Source: Rusavskia elegans
Lineage: Eukaryota; Ascomycota; Lecanoromycetes; Teloschistales; Teloschistaceae
Direction of reading: 5' to 3'
DNA length: 64,000 nt
Assembly: GCA_011316305.1 (NCBI GenBank)
Contig: SAUG01000034.1
Location: 186,001-250,000, forward strand
The notes under the pieces were generated by a model. The model did no database searches, was not told the DNA's origin, and saw nothing but the letters and a program-made list of their open reading frames with translations. Within the stretch, counting starts at the first letter, position 1; every line of letters begins with the position of its first letter. Shown here piece after piece: positions 38,797 to 48,238 of the stretch. A program made the position numbers and the translations under genes.

Positions 38797-40679
38797 TCTG
38801 ACGGTTCGACGGAAATCCGACCCGAACCGGCCAATCTAATATAGAACGCCTAAAATCTATTAAACGCGTAGAAATAGAAAATATAATAGCTTTTAATATT
38901 GTTTTTTCTAAAGTCCGTTATAATAATCTATATAAAGCTAGATTTTTTAAATTAGATAATAAAATTCTTCTAAAACTTTATTATAGATATACGCTACTAG
39001 ATATTACTAATCGAAAATTTTCGGATTAATAATCTGATCCGTTTAAAATAATTTATAAAATCGGGTATTTCGTATACGAATTGAAACTTTTTATTATTAT
39101 AAAAATCTATTCTAATATTTCTATAATCTATCAAAAAATAACGTCTATTAATATAATCTTTTTAACCGGTTTCCGATTAATAATAAATTTTCTGCCGTCG
39201 AAATAGAATTTCCGGAAGAAGATTCTAACTAATTCGAAGTAAAACGAATTATAAATCGGCGAAAGATACGCTAGCGCTTCTAATATCTATTTAAATAAAA
39301 AGATTATAGATCGTAATATAATAGCTGGTATAGATTATAAAATTTAACGTATTATATAGATTTTATTAATAAATATAACGAATATTTTTTTTATTTAGAT
39401 TTTATTAATAGAAATAATCTAATTATAATCTAGCAGTACTATAGTTATCGGAACTTTAAATATCTATATTACTAGCAGATTTTCTACGTCGTTTCGGACT
39501 AAAATTAAAACGTTTATAAATTATTATATCTCGCCGACGTTTTATATATTCGATTTGATATAATTATATATTTTTTTTATATTCGGTATAATACTACTAC
39601 TATCTATTAGATTTTTATTCGATAATTCCATTACTATATTACCAAAAATGTCGATTCCGTTCAGAATTAATTGAATAGATCTAAACTGATAAACGAATCT
39701 GATTCTATATTCTATTTAACGCGTTATAAAAGCGCTTATAAGTAAATCTTTTTTTTATAAAGAAGATTTTAGTTTATAAACGTTTATAAGCGTTTTGAAC
39801 GCCCTAAACGCTTTAAACGAGTTTTAAAATTTTTAAAAAAAATCTTTAAAAAATTCTAAATCTCTCTATCTAATAGAACTACTAGTATCCTATAGAATAT
39901 ATATACTAGTAAATATTTAGTATAGATTTTAAATTTTTTTTTTTTAGAACGCTAGTATTACTAGTTTCTAAACTAGAGATTTCCTGTTATTAAACGAAAA
40001 TTAACGAGTATTAAATCTTGAAAAGTTTAGTTTTATAATTCTAAATATAGAAAAATCGATATATTTAAAATATATCTAAATTTTTCTTTTTATTAAATAA
40101 AATAATCTTGTTTAAACCGGTTTAATCGATTCTAAACGCTTTTTTTATTTTAAAATATTATAAGCGGATTGTATATTTGCTGATATAAACGCTATAATAT
40201 AGTAGTAGTACGTACCGTCTTTATTTAAACGATAAAAAAATTAGCTCGGCTGCTTTATTAGCCGTTTTTTATTATTTAAAAGTTCTAGTATAATCCGAAT
40301 TTAATTTCTAATAATACTATTTTCTTTTTAATCTTTTGACGCCTATATTTTAACGTTTTTAAAATTTTCAAACGTTTAATACGAGCGTATCGAAGGCGAT
40401 ACTGTTTTTTTAATTTAGTAGTATTTATTATAAATTATTTGAATTATCTATAGTTTATATAGAATTTAATAGATATAAAAATATCGATTAATAATAATAT
40501 ACGCTGACTAAATTTCGTTAACCGCGATTTATTAATTCTACGAGATTCGTTACCTAATTAGATCTAGCGCGCAGCTTTATTCGCTTGTTTATAGAAAAAC
40601 TTTCCATTTATATAAAAATATCAAGCTATTATTATTATATTAAATCGATCTATAATATAGAATCTCGTCTAGAGTTTAG

Positions 40680-41109
40680 AGCCCCGCCTAGGGCCTAGAG
40701 CCTAGAATATTGCGACCGTGCTATATATAGTATCCTTGGCCTGGAAGGTTAAAACCCCCTCAGACCTCCTGCGAGGTTTGCTTGCCAAAACGGCTAGCGC
40801 GAGGTGGTCTCAATACTGAGACAAAAAACCAATCCGACTTGCCCGACTTTCCGACTCTTTTCTTCTTTTGTTCTCCATACTCATTCAGGACACGACTTAT
40901 TGTAGGAGGATGGGGCAACTTCTTCAAAGTGGCTACCCTGTCGTCCTCTGCTACGTGGTCCTAGAATATGGACATCCAAAAGCGTCATAGCTGGAGCGAA
41001 CAAGGGTTTCGGTCCAATGATGTTGCTGTTCCTTACCGATGATTGCTACATCTCTATTAACCTGATCATGTGGTGTGAATAGGCGTCGAGAGGGAACCCC
41101 CAAGAGGCT
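40680..41109. other. island boundary, no clear gene
   Basis: Base composition becomes normal at about 40,680 directly after the outer LTR. A 60-codon ORF starting at 40,782 has no recognisable features. This may be the promoter of the small gene that follows. Confidence 0.4.
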
Positions 41110-41572
41110 ATGGACGGTATAGATGAAGTCTCTCCAATACCTGCATTAGAACTTGCCTGTCGTGCATCACGGGCGAAGGTAGATGATCGGCCTTCAGAAT
41201 GCAATGCGGAAAACCTGTCTCGAAGACTTACAGTTAGGGGGGCTACATGTATCTGTCATTCTAAGGTTGCCTGCCTTTGGAGTGAATACCCCAATTTCGC
41301 CAAGGATTCTGCTTTAATCCTTCGGGATGGCACAATGCTCCTGATGACTCCCCAATTTCTCCTCATAATCTATCAGGACGGTACTCGCAAGCAGGTAAGT
41401 TATGCGTCTTCCAAATGTAGGCATGCTGTTCTTAGCTCGCACATCTTCCTTCTTGCAGGTCCAGTGGTGCTTTTCAAGACTACGTTCGCAGTTGGTACTC
41501 TTCGCTGTCTTCGTCTCATTCCTGATCATAAAATACTATGACGACTTCTTCCCAAAGCCCTGTAGAATTTAA
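41110..41572 (+). CDS. small hypothetical protein with C-terminal membrane segment
   Basis: I do not recognise this protein. A 64-nt intron at 41,395-41,458 has textbook sites (CAG|GTAAGT and CTTCTTGCAG) in phase 0. Splicing extends the frame to a TAA at 41,570-41,572 and gives about 132 residues. The last exon encodes FSRLRSQLVLFAVFVSFLII followed by KYYDDFFPKPCRI: a single hydrophobic helix near the C-terminus, as in tail-anchored membrane proteins. Upstream are LILRDGTMLLMTPQFLLIIYQDGTRKQ and a Cys-containing N-terminus. The start is uncertain and more 5' exons may exist. Its end overlaps the beginning of the archaemetzincin remnant in another frame, so one of the two readings may be a relic. 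Confidence 0.4.
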
Positions 41573-42874
41573 CGCTAAGTATTGTGGCCATGGCAATCTA
41601 ATTTGGATTTCGTCTTTACACGCCGCTGAATCAGGCTACAAACAGCCCTTACATAGGGTTACAGCTACAAAGCCCCAAAAGAGGAGCTATGAGATTAGGC
41701 TGCCGTATCTGGCGCCACTTATACTTCCAGGCGACGAACTCGCCCTGGACCCAACATATCCTCAGAGCGTACGCTCCTGGCAGAGAGACGAAGATCGAAA
41801 CACCGTGACACTTCACAGGAACGTTATTTACGTAGCTGTACCAGCAGGTGTCGACCAGCAGATCGAAAACGTCAACTCGTGGACCCATCCCAACTTCAGT
41901 CAGCAAAAGGGGACCAGCACAATCAAGAATTCTACGCCATTACCCTCCTTACCGGCCATCCAAGACATAGTCTCCTACCTCTCCTACCGCCCTCTCTCCA
42001 ATAAAATCTGCCCTATTCCCTAACCTTCACAATCTGGGAAGACGCAGCGGCCCTTTTCAAGGCCAAAAGCGGCAGAACACGTGCTGTTAAGCACAAGCAT
42101 ACTGTCCCATCCTACATCGCCATACGCAGCGATGTCTCAGAAACCCAGATCGGCACCGGCGCTTCCTGTCCAGATGCTCTCTTTCCCGCTAGACTCAATC
42201 TGAACGACCTCATTGACCTCGCTATCGACATCCTTCCAAACGACGCCTATGCGCTTCTCCTCCTCGTCTCACAAGACCTTTACGATGATGACGTTGACGT
42301 GTTCGCATGTGGGCGTGCGTACGGGGGCAGTAGGGTAGCTGTGGTCTCTACTGCGCGGTACAACCCCAACCTCGACCGCATCCAGAATGTAACGAGTCAC
42401 TGCGCGGAGTACACCAACGTCTTTTTGCGATGCCACCAAATCACCACGACCATCATCAGTCATGTCAAGGTCCAAATCTTAACCACCAAGCTCTTAGCTC
42501 ACTTCTCTTCCCCTGCGATCTGCCCTTTCGTTTCACCTTGGCCGACCCCCCTCCATCTTCTCTCCTCTGGTTCATCCGCACATCATAAACTTCCGCCCAT
42601 GAGCTCGGGCACTGCTTTGGTCTTGACCATTGCGTCTACTACGCTTGTTGTATCCAAGGCAGTGCCTCTTTGGCCGAGGATGCGCGACAGTCGCCATACC
42701 TGGTGTCCAGTATGTGCGGAAAAGGTGCTGTTAGCCACAGGCGCAGATTCAGAAACGCGGATGAGGAAGTTGATCGATGTAGCGGGAGGATGGGGACTGG
42801 AGGGCTGGTGCAAGGGGGCGAGAGAATCAAGACGGTGGTACAAAAGGCTAAGAGCACTGAATCACAACTCGTAA
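41560..42874 (+). pseudogene. archaemetzincin (AMZ-type metalloprotease) pseudogene
   Basis: The pieces match fungal archaemetzincins, zinc metalloproteases with the motif HExxHxxGxxHC. Visible are LILPGDELALDPTYPQSVRSW and RNVIYVAVPAGVD (frame 1, to about 42,010), LTFTIWEDAA, NDAYALLLLVSQDLYDDDDVD and CGRAYGGSRVAVVSTARYNP (after a frameshift), then SAHELGHCFGLDHCVYYAC with QGSASLAEDARQSPYL (zinc site from 42,598), and finally CPVCAEKVLLATGAD after an extra G at 42,702-42,703. Damage: a frameshift near 42,010, an in-frame TAA at 42,586-42,588 just before the zinc site, and the second frameshift at 42,703. These lie inside conserved blocks, so introns do not explain them. The zinc ligands themselves are intact. 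Confidence 0.8.
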
Positions 42875-43085
42875 AGTCTGCTTTGCCAAAAAACCCATTC
42901 AAGAGAAGGTCGATTGGATTGGACCTTGAGTACTGTCAAATACCATCATCGTCGAAGCGAACAAACGTAGCTATCCTGAAGAATCTATGTCGTCCCCTTT
43001 TTAACCAACAAGCAAGTGCAGAAGTTACCTTCGCTGCGTTATCGATCTATCGTAACCACCACTTGACAATTCGCGATGAACTTTT

Positions 43086-46000
43086 TCACAGAACCGTCAA
43101 CTTCTCCACGTGGCCCCTGAGCGCCCACTTCCACTCCTCGCCTCCTCTTCCCCTTGTTCCCTTGCCAACCCAGCCTTCCACCTTCCTTCTCCACTTTTCC
43201 TCCTCCGTCCGCTGCCTCTTCACGAACTCTGGCCCGACATCGAATTCCTCCCCAACAGGCCATTCCTCATCGGCCAACGCCTTGCTGCTCGCACCAGTAT
43301 CGTCAACGCCTAGACCACCAAGGCACTTGCGGTCCTTGGGGTCTTCCAGATCATCCAATCCGGCGAAGGGATCATCGTCCTCATCGATCGTATCCGGGGA
43401 TCTTGGATTGGAAGAATGCCCTCCAGATTGATGAGATGGGCCCATCTTGAGCCAGCACATGCGTTGAGGATCAAAGACCATGCCACCCACAACTTGGACG
43501 CCTTTAGATGCCCCAACATTAGCGATGAGTGCAGGCGCAGGTTTTCCGCCTGGAGCAGTGGCCTTAGGTGATTGTGGTGGGGGCACGGGGGTGTCGAAAG
43601 GCGCGAGAGCATTCTCATTGCCTTCCCATCGAAAGAGTGTTGGGTTCCACGACATGCCTTTTAAAGTCTTCGGGTTACTACCCGCATCGCCAATCTGCTT
43701 GATTAGTTGTGGTTTCTGGGGGGGACCCTTGCCTCTTTTGACGCGGGCAACACTTGGCGAAGCCGTGGATTTGCTTGTTTGAGTTCGGAAATTGGTGCTG
43801 AGGGTGCTCAGGGGCCCACTTTCTCGGACAGTAGGAAGACTCGGTGTTGCGTGGAGAGTCGCGCTCACGGATCCAATACGTTGCTCACGGGCCATCCTTG
43901 AAGCATTTGTGTCACGAGCAAACCGAGGCGTGAAATCTTGCTTTGGAGGACTGAGCGGTGTCGCTGGTGTTGAAGGGGGTGGCTCGATGTTTGCTGACGC
44001 TGTGTTGTGGAGATTGGAGAGGCCAAGCTTACTTCGCATCTGTACCGACTTGGGCGCACCGCGAGCAACTGGCTGTCTCACGAATTTCGACTCGGTCGTA
44101 GCAGATGTTGGCAAGTCATCGAAAACTTCCAGCTCACTCCCATCGCCAAAGGCTCTCCGACGGATCGGCTTCGTTACAGTCCGCTTGGACGCTGCTTCTC
44201 GAGCTAGAGACTCTGGAGCTACGTCTCGACGGCCGGTTGGAGTACTTGGACGGTAATGTGCGTTGGACAGCCGAGACAGGGGACGGTTGAGAGGCTGATT
44301 TTCATTCGAATCCGAAGAACCCGGTCGATGAGCATGTCTCGACGATTTGATGCTAATATGGTGAGATTGAGCAGACGAAGTCCCGGCGGGCAAGAAGGGA
44401 ATTGGTGGCTTTCGAACGTTCGCAAGATTGGACTCTGCTCTGTCTGTGGGGGTTTTGGGACGAGAAGGTAGACCTTGGCGTGGACCGTAATCTCCACGGG
44501 ATGGGGGACGTTGATAGGATGTCTGGTTTCTGGCTGGTGACGAGTTTATGGCAGGCATCGACCGCTTAGCCTTCAGGTACTGTGCAGGGTTGCTTGATGA
44601 AGCACCCCTAAGCCCTTCCTGGGAGGTCTTGTTCGTCAGCCCACGGCGGCTGGGTGTAGCAGGAGCTGCCGAATGGGACGACGGCGTGGATGGAGTAGGA
44701 ATGTTCGAAAGAGATGAGTGTGCTGCATGTCCTGACATCCGCGATTGTGGTCTAGTAGACCTAGATGAGATTGGCCCTCCGCTTTCGGAAACTGGCTCCA
44801 ACCGAGTTCTGGTCCGCTCATTCTTCTGGAGCTGCGGTATCTTTGTATGACCAGCCTGTGCTTTGTTGGTGAATGTTAATGTGGTTGCCGGGCGTTTCGG
44901 GCTAGCCTGCCGGGTTGCTTTGTGCTTGATGTTCCGATTCAGGGTGAGCTTGCCGGAATCGAAGACGTCGCCATCACCAAGTTCAATACCCGTGAAGAAA
45001 TCATCTTTAGGTAGTGTAGGCTTCTCCGCTGGCTTTTCTTGCAGGGGTAGTACTGCCTCGGGAGAGACATTGTCCAGACGGTTTTTCAGAACTTCGTCGA
45101 ATTTGAGTGGGCCCTCGGGAAGAACCAACCCCTCCAAGCCTTCGTCCTCACTCTCAGCAGTGAAACAGCTTGAAGCGCTTGGACTGAAAGCCGAGATCGA
45201 GGATCCTGGATTAGACTTTCCGTCCCGTCGCGTGCCGCCAAACCGAGTTCCCAGACTACCTTCCGCCCATTCCATGTCGATGTCGTCCAGCTGAGAAGCT
45301 GGGGTCTTGGGTGCTTCTTTGCGAATAGAAAGTCTAAGAGGTTCCCCGTCTGCTGGAAACTCTAGATCTTCCTCGATGTTTTCCACATCCTTAGTCGGCT
45401 TGCTCTGCGGGGGCTCGAAATTGATAGGGGTGTGCGTTGACCGGCTTTTTGCAACCTTGATGGTTGGCACGTCGCCGAAAAAGTCATCGTCATCGTCATC
45501 GCGAAAACTGTCCAAAGCCGGAAGCACTGGCTTCTCCTTCCGCGCACTTTCCATCCGCTCCATGAACGTCATGCCTGGCTTTGATTGGGACGGACTCGTA
45601 GGCTTGGAGATTTCACCACTGAATTGTCTTAGGGCGTCTGGGAAGTCCTGGGGCTCGTTCTTCTTCAGTTTGAGGCCTTCTGCTCCTGGTTTGGGTAGCT
45701 CCAGGTCTTCATCCCAGTCGTCGAAAGCTTTCTTGAGCTTCCGTCCACCAAGTCTCTTGATGGTGCCTCCGAGCAGAGCGGAAGTAGGAACATTTGCCGG
45801 TATCGGAATGCCTGCCGTTTTAGCGGAAGCAATCGCGTCGTTGGTTGAAGCCTCGTCGTCGGTTGGGAGAAGGACTTGCCAGTCATTGTCACCAGCCATG
45901 GAATCTCCATCTGACTTCATTGACATACGCGATGAGATGGACTCGCGGTGATATGAAGCGTTGGCGGAGCCTGTTGTCGTGGCGGAGACATTTCGGAACT

Positions 46001-46094
46001 GAAGGTTGTCAATGCCTTGAAGATCACCATCATCATCCCAGCACTCAATATCCTCCTCAACAGGCTGTCGTGGCTTAGGAGTTAACGTCTCCAT
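43086..46094 (-). CDS. byr4: Byr4/Bfa1-like septation and mitotic-exit regulator
   Basis: A single exon of 1,002 residues. Byr4 of fission yeast (Bfa1 in budding yeast) pairs with Cdc16/Bub2 to form the GTPase-activating complex for Spg1/Tem1 at spindle poles, which restrains septation and mitotic exit. The family marks seen are the start EEDIECWDDDGDLQGIDNLQFR, RLGGRKLKKAFDDWDEDLELP near residue 120, and in the C-terminal part TLKGMSWNPTLFRWEGNE with GMVFDPQRMCWLKM, then DDDPFAGLDDLEDP and GPEFVKRQRTEEEKWRRKVE. The middle, about 400 residues, is Ser/Thr/Pro-rich, likely disordered and phosphorylated. It is divergent from the XRCC4 gene across about 630 bp. Confidence 0.85.
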   Translation of the reverse strand: METLTPKPRQPVEEDIECWDDDGDLQGIDNLQFRNVSATTTGSANASYHRESISSRMSMKSDGDSMAGDNDWQVLLPTDDEASTNDAIASAKTAGIPIPANVPTSALLGGTIKRLGGRKLKKAFDDWDEDLELPKPGAEGLKLKKNEPQDFPDALRQFSGEISKPTSPSQSKPGMTFMERMESARKEKPVLPALDSFRDDDDDDFFGDVPTIKVAKSRSTHTPINFEPPQSKPTKDVENIEEDLEFPADGEPLRLSIRKEAPKTPASQLDDIDMEWAEGSLGTRFGGTRRDGKSNPGSSISAFSPSASSCFTAESEDEGLEGLVLPEGPLKFDEVLKNRLDNVSPEAVLPLQEKPAEKPTLPKDDFFTGIELGDGDVFDSGKLTLNRNIKHKATRQASPKRPATTLTFTNKAQAGHTKIPQLQKNERTRTRLEPVSESGGPISSRSTRPQSRMSGHAAHSSLSNIPTPSTPSSHSAAPATPSRRGLTNKTSQEGLRGASSSNPAQYLKAKRSMPAINSSPARNQTSYQRPPSRGDYGPRQGLPSRPKTPTDRAESNLANVRKPPIPFLPAGTSSAQSHHISIKSSRHAHRPGSSDSNENQPLNRPLSRLSNAHYRPSTPTGRRDVAPESLAREAASKRTVTKPIRRRAFGDGSELEVFDDLPTSATTESKFVRQPVARGAPKSVQMRSKLGLSNLHNTASANIEPPPSTPATPLSPPKQDFTPRFARDTNASRMAREQRIGSVSATLHATPSLPTVRESGPLSTLSTNFRTQTSKSTASPSVARVKRGKGPPQKPQLIKQIGDAGSNPKTLKGMSWNPTLFRWEGNENALAPFDTPVPPPQSPKATAPGGKPAPALIANVGASKGVQVVGGMVFDPQRMCWLKMGPSHQSGGHSSNPRSPDTIDEDDDPFAGLDDLEDPKDRKCLGGLGVDDTGASSKALADEEWPVGEEFDVGPEFVKRQRTEEEKWRRKVEGWVGKGTRGRGGEEWKWALRGHVEKLTVL

Positions 46095-46721
46095 ATTCGC
46101 GAAACCACCGTTTACAAATTATGGAGCACCGCTCTGGGCGATCTGGTTGATCAATTGTCCAGATAGCTTGACGATCGGTTGGTCTTGATGGATGCTAGAA
46201 TGGCGCGTGGTCGGAGCGAGCAGGATGTGAGATGGCCGTCAAACGTCGTAGTTAGATGTGATACTCATTCTGCTGGTCGAGTTGAGTTGTCAAAGGTCTC
46301 TTTGAGGGTTGGTGTGGTCTGATTATGTGCCTGGTCGTCCCATCAATCCATCGCCAACTGCTATGATCCTGAGTCGAGCCGAATTTGTCCACGGTTGCGG
46401 TAGGTTCGACAACCAATTGTGCTTGACCGTTAGTATAGATAGGATGTGCAAGGTATAGCTGCACACAGCTACGTGAGGTAGCTATGCAGCAGAAGGTGGT
46501 GCCGAGATGGAACTTGTTGTCGATAGAGCGAGGCTGGGGAAAGCGACCCGGTCAAGCGAGCATTGAGCGCCAAGCAATGCGCGTTGCGGGCGCCTGTCGT
46601 CTAAGGTAGAGTACAGGCAGCAGTACCTTACGAAGTACCTACCTTATGGGTCGTAAACTTCAATTAGTGTTTCGCTTTCTGTCGACTTGCTCGTCCATGG
46701 CATAGTCCCACGTCCTCAATA
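46095..46721. promoter_or_regulatory. divergent promoter region byr4/XRCC4
   Basis: The 627 bp between two genes transcribed away from each other. It must hold both promoters. I see no repeat or RNA gene; small ORFs are unconvincing. Confidence 0.5.
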
Positions 46722-47917
46722 ATGATGTCTTCGGACCACGTCCTGCGCATTGTGCGGACTGACGTTCCGGGAGAGTACATCCTCCTCAACACCTCCTCTA
46801 ATGGCTCTTCCCCTCTCGACCTCCAGATACTAGCAACCGAAGGCACGGAACCGTACAAAAAAGCTTGTCAGTCATGTCTTTGCTTCACATTACATGTCGC
46901 GTTCAAGCTGACTGATTAAGCCTAGTGAAACATGCACGTATATCGAAGTACCGTGCTAAAAGCAACCATCTTAGCGAACCGCAATGGGAAACCCTGCTTC
47001 GTTCGACGCTCCTCCAGGAACACACTCCAGATCAGCAAGATCCCGACGTTAAAGATTTCGAAATCGTCGCCAGCATCTTAAACAGCAAACTCACCGTGAC
47101 CTTCCGTAAATCTATTTCCGGCATTCACCAGAAACTTGGCGAGCTATCTTTATCCAAAGATGCTGATGCCAGCATCAATGTCCTCGACTGGGCCAATACC
47201 GCTATCCTTCACGCCGAAAGCCTCGAGGCAGAAGCCCACACCCTCCAACAGAAACTTGCAGAGCAGACGGGTTTTGCCCAAAGGTTGAATCTACAGCTCG
47301 AAGAGCTCATACAAGCGAAAAAGGAGCACGAGGATACTTTCCTTCAGAAATGTGCGCTTCTGATTAACGAAAAGAAGAGCAAGATTCGGGACCAACACCG
47401 CTTATTAGCGACAGCCAAGGTGGATCCCAAGAAGCTGAGGGCTGTGCAAGCCGCTCGTCGACCCGGCTCGCCTTCTCGCCAGAGTTCAGGGCCTTCGGCG
47501 AAGGGCAAGAGGAAGGCTTCGGCGCTTGCGTCTCCTGATGATGGAGAAGATGATGGGTTCGAAGACCAGAGGATAAATGCGGAGGAAGTTGAGGAGGATC
47601 AGCAGCCAGACTCCGAAGATGTCACGCCTGAGAATTCTGATCTGGACGAGACGGAGGAAGAAGTTGATGGTGCTGAGTTTGACTCTGTACCTGTCCCTTC
47701 AACCGGGGAGGGAAATGTAACGGAGAAGCCAGAGGTTGCTGGCGGTGCAAGTAGGAGCGGCGTCTTAAATGGGGCCCGGGACGTGGACTTGCCTCCAAGA
47801 AGAGAGTTACCGCTCATGAAAGACAAGCCCGAGCCAAATCAGCGGACAAACATCCTGAATACGGACCAAGATACCAAAATGGCTGATGACGATGAGACTG
47901 ACGACGATGAATTGTGA
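46722..47917 (+). CDS. XRCC4/Lif1-like non-homologous end-joining factor
   Basis: Two exons (46,722-46,866 and 46,926-47,917) give 378 residues; the 59-nt intron has donor GTCAGT and a CTGAC branch, and splicing yields EPYKKALKHARISKYRAK. XRCC4 (Lif1 in yeast) stabilises DNA ligase IV and bridges broken DNA ends. The N-terminal part is the beta-rich head (VLRIVRTDVPGEYILLN; DFEIVASILNSKLTVTFRK), followed at about residues 120-215 by a long coiled-coil stalk (LEAEAHTLQQKLAEQTGFAQ; LQLEELIQAKKEHE) that would hold the ligase-binding site. The tail is disordered, with a KGKRKA nuclear-localisation-like stretch and long acidic runs. Similarity is at the level of architecture and the head/stalk junction. 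A second Met lies at codon 2. Confidence 0.8.
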
Positions 47918-48238
47918 ACGGAAACCAAAGTCTCGGAATTGGGTAAATATTCAGACCTGTAGCTCTACCTTGGCTGCCAAAGAGTCTATGTCATACATGT
48001 AGCCAGATTGACGGTTGATGACTTCTAATACTACTAAATACATGTCTCCAAAGAACTCTTGTTGGAGCTGCATGAACTTCCGCAAGTCCGGCATTCCCTC
48101 TAATTGCATGCCCTCCAAGAAGATGGCAGAAACTTGCCATAAGAGACTCGCTAATTTTGCTATGAAAGATAACATGGAACGATCGGGGCTGTCCATCTAT
48201 CATATGGACAGCCAAGAGCGACCGCGAACCAGACGCCT
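47918..48238. other. convergent intergenic region
   Basis: A spacer between two converging genes. A minus-strand ORF of 81 codons (47,951-48,196) ends here but has no recognisable family and overlaps the likely 3' untranslated region of the carrier gene; I did not call it. Confidence 0.45.

Larger units (their letters stand above)
21089..40656 (+). mobile_element. outer LTR retrotransposon, Ty3/gypsy type, interrupted
   Basis: Direct repeats of about 228 bp at 21,089-21,317 and 40,430-40,656 match along their length and bound the element. Plus-strand remnants are in the right order: a gag-like region at about 22,200-22,600 (readable as ELSDIEKKYL, the WYSTELTD-type motif of fungal gag) and an RNase H-like start (V-F-I-T-D) that is split at 25,200 and resumes at about 28,550. 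Later sequence just before the 3' LTR (40,350-40,430) matches the same position in the inverted copy at 57,275-57,400. The element is dead; stops are everywhere. Exact ends are uncertain by a few bases because RIP has altered them. Confidence 0.7.
20840..40670. mobile_element. nested, RIP-degraded transposon cluster
   Basis: Nearly 20 kb of AT-rich DNA made of insertions within insertions. Paired long repeats define an outer LTR element (about 21,089-40,656), an inner 3.3-kb LTR element (25,200-28,542) and an inner Ty3/gypsy element (28,752-35,424); several hAT-like MITEs lie around 29,066 and 36,484-38,850. All reading frames are destroyed by stops, but short protein motifs survive. No host gene can be seen. 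Landmarks are listed as separate entries. Confidence 0.85.

Noticed and set aside
43110..46078. many plus-strand ORFs opposite the byr4 gene
   Set aside because: All lie within the 1,002-codon byr4 frame and are antisense shadows of Ser/Pro-rich codons.
47951..48196. 81-codon minus-strand ORF downstream of the carrier gene
   Set aside because: No family resemblance; it falls in a probable 3' untranslated region.
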